A program made the position numbers and the translations under genes. The notes below the pieces were generated by a model that did no database searches, was not told the origin of the DNA, and worked only from the letters and a program-made list of their open reading frames with translations. DNA of 36,061 nucleotides, from assembly GCA_028699255.1 (NCBI GenBank), contig JAQVUX010000001.1, positions 188,787 through 224,847 of the forward strand. The letters are read 5' to 3'. Shown one piece after another: positions 31,329-36,061 of this stretch (position 1 is the first letter of the stretch; every line of letters starts with the position of its first letter). This DNA comes from Candidatus Omnitrophota bacterium (GTDB taxonomy: Bacteria > Omnitrophota > Gorgyraeia > 2-01-FULL-45-10).

Positions 31329-34300
31329 TTATTCATGCGTTATATCGAGATATATAGCCGCCGAGTAATCCCCGGCACTCGCTCCGGCTAAAATACTGCC
31401 TAAATAGATATACATCTTGTCGTTGACGGTACCTCTGTTACCGGACCCCGGCGGAACCTGCGATAACCAGGCCCATTCATTGTATTTACCGTAACACACG
31501 ACCGAGTATTCCGCGCCGGTTGTATTGGAACTCGCCCAGTTCGTATCGTTCTTATCCAGTAAATAATTCCATGTCAGGGCGCTACCGCTGTACACATCGG
31601 AACTCGTTGCGCAGACAACCCCGCTCGGTTGCACGGCCGGATAGACGCGCCATAGAAGCGGGAGCCTCGCCTTGCCGTCCGAACGCATAAGGCCATTGTA
31701 ATAACCGTTCATTGCCGTAGAATTGCCGTTCGTATTATTCGTATATATCCATACTTTCCAATTTTTAGCGCTATCTGAGGCGCATGTTACTTCAAGATAC
31801 TGGTTTGCCGGCGCATAGTCATTGCTGGATGATGTGGTAAAACTTATTCCGCTCGAACGAGAATTATCGCTGACGTTTTTAACGCTGACTTCGAGAGTAG
31901 CCGAGCTTGTAGTGCTCTTTATGAACTGTATATCATCCAGATATAATGTGGCCGCGGATGTCGAGTCGGAAATAACATACAACGTGGAAAGGCTGTTACT
32001 CGAAAGGCCGCTAAACTCGGAAAGCTTTATCTTCACATTCTGCCAACCCGCGGCCGCGGTAACCGCTACCGAGGAAACGCTGGACGATGAACTCGACAGG
32101 CCTATCTTTATCTTTTCTCCGCCGGATACGCTGTTTATCCAGAGCGACAGTACGCCCGCCTGACTTACGTCAGCGCCATTAAGACCTATCGTAGCCGTAT
32201 CGCCGGCAGGCAATACCAGCTTCCTTACATAGCCCGTCAACCAATTATGCTTAATCATACTTAGATATGTAAACTGGCTTCCGGAAGTACCGCCAAAAGC
32301 ATTTGGATCTGTGCCGTCACCGTAATCGAGATCATAAGCGCCGGTGGCTTTAGAAGCCTCGGTGGAATAGGCAGTTTCGGCCGTTGGATTAGTCTCTTCA
32401 AAAGCCGTAACTACATAGTAGTAAGTCATGCTACCCGTAAGCCCGCTATCCTGATACGCCGGAGATGTAAGAGCCGAGCTATTTATTTTTGTATAGGATC
32501 CGCCGGTTGATGTCCCGCGATAAATATTATATCTGACATTTGTGCCGTTCACCGCTGACCAGCGCAGGTTTGTCTTATCCGTACCGTAAGACGCGGCCAC
32601 GAGATCCTTTGGCACCGCAGTGCTGGCCAGCCCACCCGTCGCGCACGATATCGTATTCCACACTATCCATTCACCGCCGCCGGAGACTATCTTTAAGGTA
32701 ATCCGGTTCCAGCCGTTATTCATTACCCCGGCCGGTATCGTGACCTGCTGACTATCGCCGAAAGCAACGTTTGAAGCAACGGTCTGATCGTTCACTAAAA
32801 CATCGACATATACCGTGCCATCCGCATACATCTGCGACAGCAAGAGCGTCCTGTTATGTGTAAGATCGTCGGCATAGAACAGTATGTCGGTATACGGCTT
32901 GGTAGATATATTGAGCGCCTGCGCGAAAGTCTTATATGCTTCCGTGCCATATTTCGAACTATCTGCATGAGTTGCATAATACGTATCATCTACCCTGTAT
33001 TCACTTGCATATTCGCTTCGCACGACGGTCCATTCATTTGTTGTAACAGGCGATGTAAATTCGATATTCTTGCAGGCCAGCCAACTGGCTCCGCTCACCC
33101 AGGTAAAAGCAATGGTATTCTCGCCGACATTCAACAGCGAGCCCGGCACTTCTATGTACGCGATGGAATCATCGACATCCGTAACATGCGTAAAAGTCCT
33201 GCTACCATAAGCGGTGCCGTTTATGGTCAGGGCGGCAACCACACTATGATCACCTGCGTAATTATTCATAAAGGTATGAATCGCCAAGAGGTAATCCTTA
33301 TCGCTCGTAACTTCCGATAGATTAACTTTTATCTGGGCGGTAGGATTAGAGCTATCGACATAACCATACATAAACTGGCTTTTCGCGGTTATATCGTCCA
33401 CATCGACATAGCGCGCAGTATCAGTGTCGGATTTAAATCCAAGAGTAGTAAGCAAATCGCGCATATCGCCATAACGCGTCGTAGCCCCCATAAATTTATT
33501 CCATACCAGGGACGAATCGTTATAATTGGAAAGCATCAAGACCGCCGCGCCTAAGTCTATTCCGACAAAATAATCTGAATACAATTTCGTGCTTCCGTCT
33601 TTGAATGAATCGACAAAACCATAACTGTCCTCGAGCCACAGATCCGTATCCTCAGTCATAGACTTGAGCGTTGCGGTAACCTCGTCCGGTAGCATACCTA
33701 TAGAAGCGGCAACCGCAAGAGGATTGACAAAACCGCAATGCGATACCCCAGACGCATTGGCAAGCGGTTTGGCGCCGATATCGCCGAGATAGGTCGCGCC
33801 TGAACCGTATTCAGAGCTCAAGCCCCAAACATATTCGCCGTAGTTGTAACCAGCGCTGTTATCTAAACAAAATTGCCTGTTCGCGATCGTAGCATCTATA
33901 GAATTCTGCCACCAGTTAACGCCTCGCGCATCATGCATCCCGCGAAAATCAAAGAAGGACTGAGCGAACTGATATGTAAACAGAGAACCGAACCACGACA
34001 TGACGATCGGCTTACCGGATGCGTTGTAGTTCCCCATGTCTTTTGTCGGAGAGTAATAACAGTCAGGATCGATAGCATGCGACGTAGCAGGCGAACCTAT
34101 AGCCAGTAGATAAAGCAATAGGGATTCATCAGTGTAATCCCAGTGCCCGCAACTGCCGAATCCCGTACCATCGGGTAACCACGCCTTGTACAATCTGTTA
34201 TAGTTAGTTCCAGCCGTAGTATCGAGGAAGGCTTTCCAATTCACATTAGCGTATAGCTGATTGGCCTTTGTCAATATAGCCGGCCTTATGGTTTTAAAAT

Positions 34301-36061
34301 ATTCTCCGGCGGTTAACGCGCCGGCAACCGCGAGAGCCGTATCGATGGTAGAAACCTCGCTCTCGACCGAAAAACGTGTACCGGTCGACATATTAACAAA
34401 ATGATATAAGAATCCGTCCTTGCCCCACGTAGCATCACCGGATGCGCTTTGGCTCGCCTGCATCAATAGTAATGTGTCGAGCGTTGCCTCTACCCTGTCC
34501 GCGATAGCTTCCGGCGTAACTGTCCACTCCGAATCCGCGGCAGTGCTGTAATTTTCGGCGGCAACCGCAAGCGCGGCCAATCCGAAACCCGTAGCGGCTA
34601 CGCTGGAGCGATCGTAATACATATCATCGGATGGAGTGCTCGATGTTGCTAATAGCCTGTCACGCACCAGACCCGTAGTTGTGTCAGCTTCGTTCCAGAA
34701 ATATTTGAATGCATGCGCGGAAACGTCGTTCAATACATCACGCGCGCCTACCGTAACGGCCCATGCTTGATATACCGGTGTGGCGATTTTACCATCTGTA
34801 ACTGTAACCTTAATGGCATATGCCCCTTCCGTGGACGGCGCATAAGTGTAGGAATTTGAATTAGTGCCTACAGTTACGCCGTCTACAGTCCAGGCATATG
34901 TCAGCGTATCGGCGCTATCTAAATCCGTTGCCGTAACTGAAAATACCTGGCTATTCCCGGATGTCATGCTAAAACTGGATCCGCCTGGAGTATGCGCGGT
35001 TATTTCCGGACTGTTATTAACCGGATCTTCGGCAATAGTAATGTTCCAGGTCGTAACAGGCTCTTCCGTCGAAGCTATTTTATTGTCGGTAACCGATGCG
35101 GTTACAACATGCGTACCAGCGCTCAAAACGGTAAATACATAATTACTGGTTGTGTTGGAAGTGGCCGATCCATCCACCGTCCATTTATAAGTAAGGTTAT
35201 CACCATCGGCGTCGGTAGCCGCTACGCTGAAATTCACCGTACCGGCAGAGACTGTCGCACTTACCGCGGTAGTCGCCGGCACATATGAAGCTATCACCGG
35301 CGGATTATTGGTTACTACGGTACTATCCGTTACGACAAGCGCCCAGGTCTGTGTTACAGCCGTATTGGTACCGTCCGAGACTGAGGCTACGATCGCATGC
35401 GTTCCCACCGTTGCTGTTGACGCATAAGCGGCTTTCAATAAACTCGAAGCGCTTGACACTGCCGTGCCATCGATCGTCCATGAATACGCGAGAGTATCAT
35501 TCTCGCGATCGGTAACCGTAATTGAGAAGTCGGGCAAAGTTTCGGTCGCAAGATCTACATTGACCGATAACGAAGACGGGCTGTACGAAGCTATGACCGG
35601 GGCCTGGTTTGTCTTGATCACGTGTATAGTCCAGGTCTGTGTTACAGCCGTATTGGTACCGTCCGAAACGGAAACCTTAACAATATGGTCCCCTATCCCC
35701 GCCGCGGCGAGATACGCGCTCGAGGTCAAGGCAGAGCTGGAAGCGGAAAGCGCACTGCCGTCGAATGTCCACGTGTAAGACAATGTGTCATTATCCGCGT
35801 CGGTCGCAACTACAGAGAAACTCGCGGAACCGCCTACGGTCAAATCTACTGTCATCTCTGAAAGCGTCGGCGAGTAACTCGATATGACAGGCGCTGAATT
35901 CACCGTCTGTGTTACGACAAGTGTCCAGGTCTGCGTTACAGCCGTATTGGTACCATCCGAGACTGAGGCTACGATCGCATGCGTTCCCACTGTTGCTGTT
36001 GACGCATAAGCGGCTTTCAATAAACTCGAAGCGCTTGATACTGCCGTGCCATCGATCGTCC
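31329..36061 (-). CDS. Giant secreted multidomain protein with GH144/glycoamylase-like catalytic domain, N-terminus outside window
   Basis: At least 1,577 residues are visible; the frame is open to the right edge, so the signal peptide and further modules lie beyond. From the visible N-terminus there are about 4.5 Ig-like modules of about 97 residues each, of the form 'PVIASYSP...FSITVTD.ENDTL.Y.W..DG' and ending 'VSDGTNTAVTQTWTLVV' (to about residue 425). The catalytic domain (about 425-862) has SAHAFKYFWNEADTTTGL, VESEVSTIDTALAVAGAL and HWDYTDESLLLYLLAIGSP, typical of Pfam glycoamylase PF10091 and CAZy GH144 (beta-1,2-glucanases). Then two beta-sandwich domains (about 865-1130), an FN3 domain (1133-1225), a CIA30-like domain (1227-1368, ending LYLDDIQFIK) and a C-terminal domain. 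A beta-1,2-glucan target is inferred, not shown. Confidence 0.85.
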   Translation of the reverse strand, partial: TIDGTAVSSASSLLKAAYASTATVGTHAIVASVSDGTNTAVTQTWTLVVTQTVNSAPVISSYSPTLSEMTVDLTVGGSASFSVVATDADNDTLSYTWTFDGSALSASSSALTSSAYLAAAGIGDHIVKVSVSDGTNTAVTQTWTIHVIKTNQAPVIASYSPSSLSVNVDLATETLPDFSITVTDRENDTLAYSWTIDGTAVSSASSLLKAAYASTATVGTHAIVASVSDGTNTAVTQTWALVVTDSTVVTNNPPVIASYVPATTAVSATVSAGTVNFSVAATDADGDNLTYKWTVDGSATSNTTSNYVFTVLSAGTHVVTASVTDNKIASTEEPVTTWNITIAEDPVNNSPEITAHTPGGSSFSMTSGNSQVFSVTATDLDSADTLTYAWTVDGVTVGTNSNSYTYAPSTEGAYAIKVTVTDGKIATPVYQAWAVTVGARDVLNDVSAHAFKYFWNEADTTTGLVRDRLLATSSTPSDDMYYDRSSVAATGFGLAALAVAAENYSTAADSEWTVTPEAIADRVEATLDTLLLMQASQSASGDATWGKDGFLYHFVNMSTGTRFSVESEVSTIDTALAVAGALTAGEYFKTIRPAILTKANQLYANVNWKAFLDTTAGTNYNRLYKAWLPDGTGFGSCGHWDYTDESLLLYLLAIGSPATSHAIDPDCYYSPTKDMGNYNASGKPIVMSWFGSLFTYQFAQSFFDFRGMHDARGVNWWQNSIDATIANRQFCLDNSAGYNYGEYVWGLSSEYGSGATYLGDIGAKPLANASGVSHCGFVNPLAVAASIGMLPDEVTATLKSMTEDTDLWLEDSYGFVDSFKDGSTKLYSDYFVGIDLGAAVLMLSNYNDSSLVWNKFMGATTRYGDMRDLLTTLGFKSDTDTARYVDVDDITAKSQFMYGYVDSSNPTAQIKVNLSEVTSDKDYLLAIHTFMNNYAGDHSVVAALTINGTAYGSRTFTHVTDVDDSIAYIEVPGSLLNVGENTIAFTWVSGASWLACKNIEFTSPVTTNEWTVVRSEYASEYRVDDTYYATHADSSKYGTEAYKTFAQALNISTKPYTDILFYADDLTHNRTLLLSQMYADGTVYVDVLVNDQTVASNVAFGDSQQVTIPAGVMNNGWNRITLKIVSGGGEWIVWNTISCATGGLASTAVPKDLVAASYGTDKTNLRWSAVNGTNVRYNIYRGTSTGGSYTKINSSALTSPAYQDSGLTGSMTYYYVVTAFEETNPTAETAYSTEASKATGAYDLDYGDGTDPNAFGGTSGSQFTYLSMIKHNWLTGYVRKLVLPAGDTATIGLNGADVSQAGVLSLWINSVSGGEKIKIGLSSSSSSVSSVAVTAAAGWQNVKIKLSEFSGLSSNSLSTLYVISDSTSAATLYLDDIQFIKSTTSSATLEVSVKNVSDNSRSSGISFTTSSSNDYAPANQYLEVTCASDSAKNWKVWIYTNNTNGNSTAMNGYYNGLMRSDGKARLPLLWRVYPAVQPSGVVCATSSDVYSGSALTWNYLLDKNDTNWASSNTTGAEYSVVCYGKYNEWAWLSQVPPGSGNRGTVNDKMYIYLGSILAGASAGDYSAAIYLDITHE
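35329..35479. repeat. Near-identical 151-base direct repeat, copy A (Ig-like module)
   Basis: By eye, this segment and 35911-36061 differ at six of 151 positions. The spacing of 582 bases equals two modules of 97 codons. It lies inside the giant glycanase-like gene. A shorter stretch at about 35626-35670 in the intervening module shares GTCCAGGTCTGTGTTACAG with both. Confidence 0.85.
35911..36061. repeat. Near-identical 151-base direct repeat, copy B (Ig-like module)
   Basis: This is the partner of 35329-35479 and runs into the window edge, so the repeat unit probably extends further right. Most differences are C/T changes in synonymous positions, which points to recent duplication or gene conversion. 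Confidence 0.85.

Noticed and set aside
35329-36061. CRISPR or tandem-repeat array
   Set aside because: The repeats are coding, 151 bases long and separated by coding modules, so they are protein-domain repeats.

Overview
The window reads as a chromosomal segment of a diderm, Gram-negative-type bacterium. It has two ADP-heptose genes (LPS inner core), a TonB-dependent outer-membrane receptor and several proteins with signal peptides. These sit beside a Firmicutes-like aroQ-pepQ-accB-accC-asp23-amaP cluster, an actinobacterial-style phosphofructokinase and a lysine-free EF-P loop. That mixture suggests an uncultivated PVC-type lineage, and Candidatus Omnitrophota is my best guess (inference; no marker gene settles it). 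No phage, transposase, CRISPR, tRNA or rRNA was seen.

Layout. Almost everything is on the minus strand, so transcription runs from high to low coordinates. 1-9.8 kb is one tightly packed gene series, many genes overlapping by ATGA: patatin, rmuC, flippase-like protein, Trm112-like protein, aroQ, pepQ, accB, accC, asp23, amaP, pfk, gmhA, hldE-type adenylyltransferase and the start of a thiE-type gene. It lies behind rpsU, which has a good promoter and a terminator. 10.2-12.5 kb holds a NYN-domain protein, a small membrane protein, an NrnA-type DHH phosphoesterase and an unknown protein. plsC (12.56-13.28 kb) is the only confident plus-strand gene, and its promoter predicts a leaderless mRNA. 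13.3-19.7 kb carries glycogen phosphorylase, DNA polymerase IV, a DEDDh exonuclease, a KDPG-type aldolase, a DRE-TIM aldolase and a secreted unknown protein.

19.8-23 kb is the strangest part. A tiny stand-alone transcription unit (promoter, Shine-Dalgarno, 15-codon CxxC/poly-Lys ORF, strong terminator) lies just after pgi. Upstream of pgi is a 0.5-kb non-coding stretch packed with hairpins, then an AT-rich orphan membrane-protein gene with a DUF2934-like N-terminus, then another inverted-repeat region. 23-27 kb has maf, two tandem BaiN/HI0933-type flavoproteins, a variant efp and a small heat-shock protein with a signal peptide.

27.2-30.05 kb is a cobalamin-controlled unit: promoter, B12 riboswitch, terminator, BtuB-like receptor and a TonB C-terminal-domain protein. 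30.07-36.06 kb encodes two secreted carbohydrate-active proteins. One is a 411-aa tandem CBM/CIA30-like protein. The other is a very large partial protein with repeated Ig-like modules, a GH144/glycoamylase-like catalytic domain, an FN3 domain and further beta-sandwich domains; two of its modules are nearly identical at the DNA level.

All calls come from reading motifs, spacing and base pairing by eye. No database search was possible.
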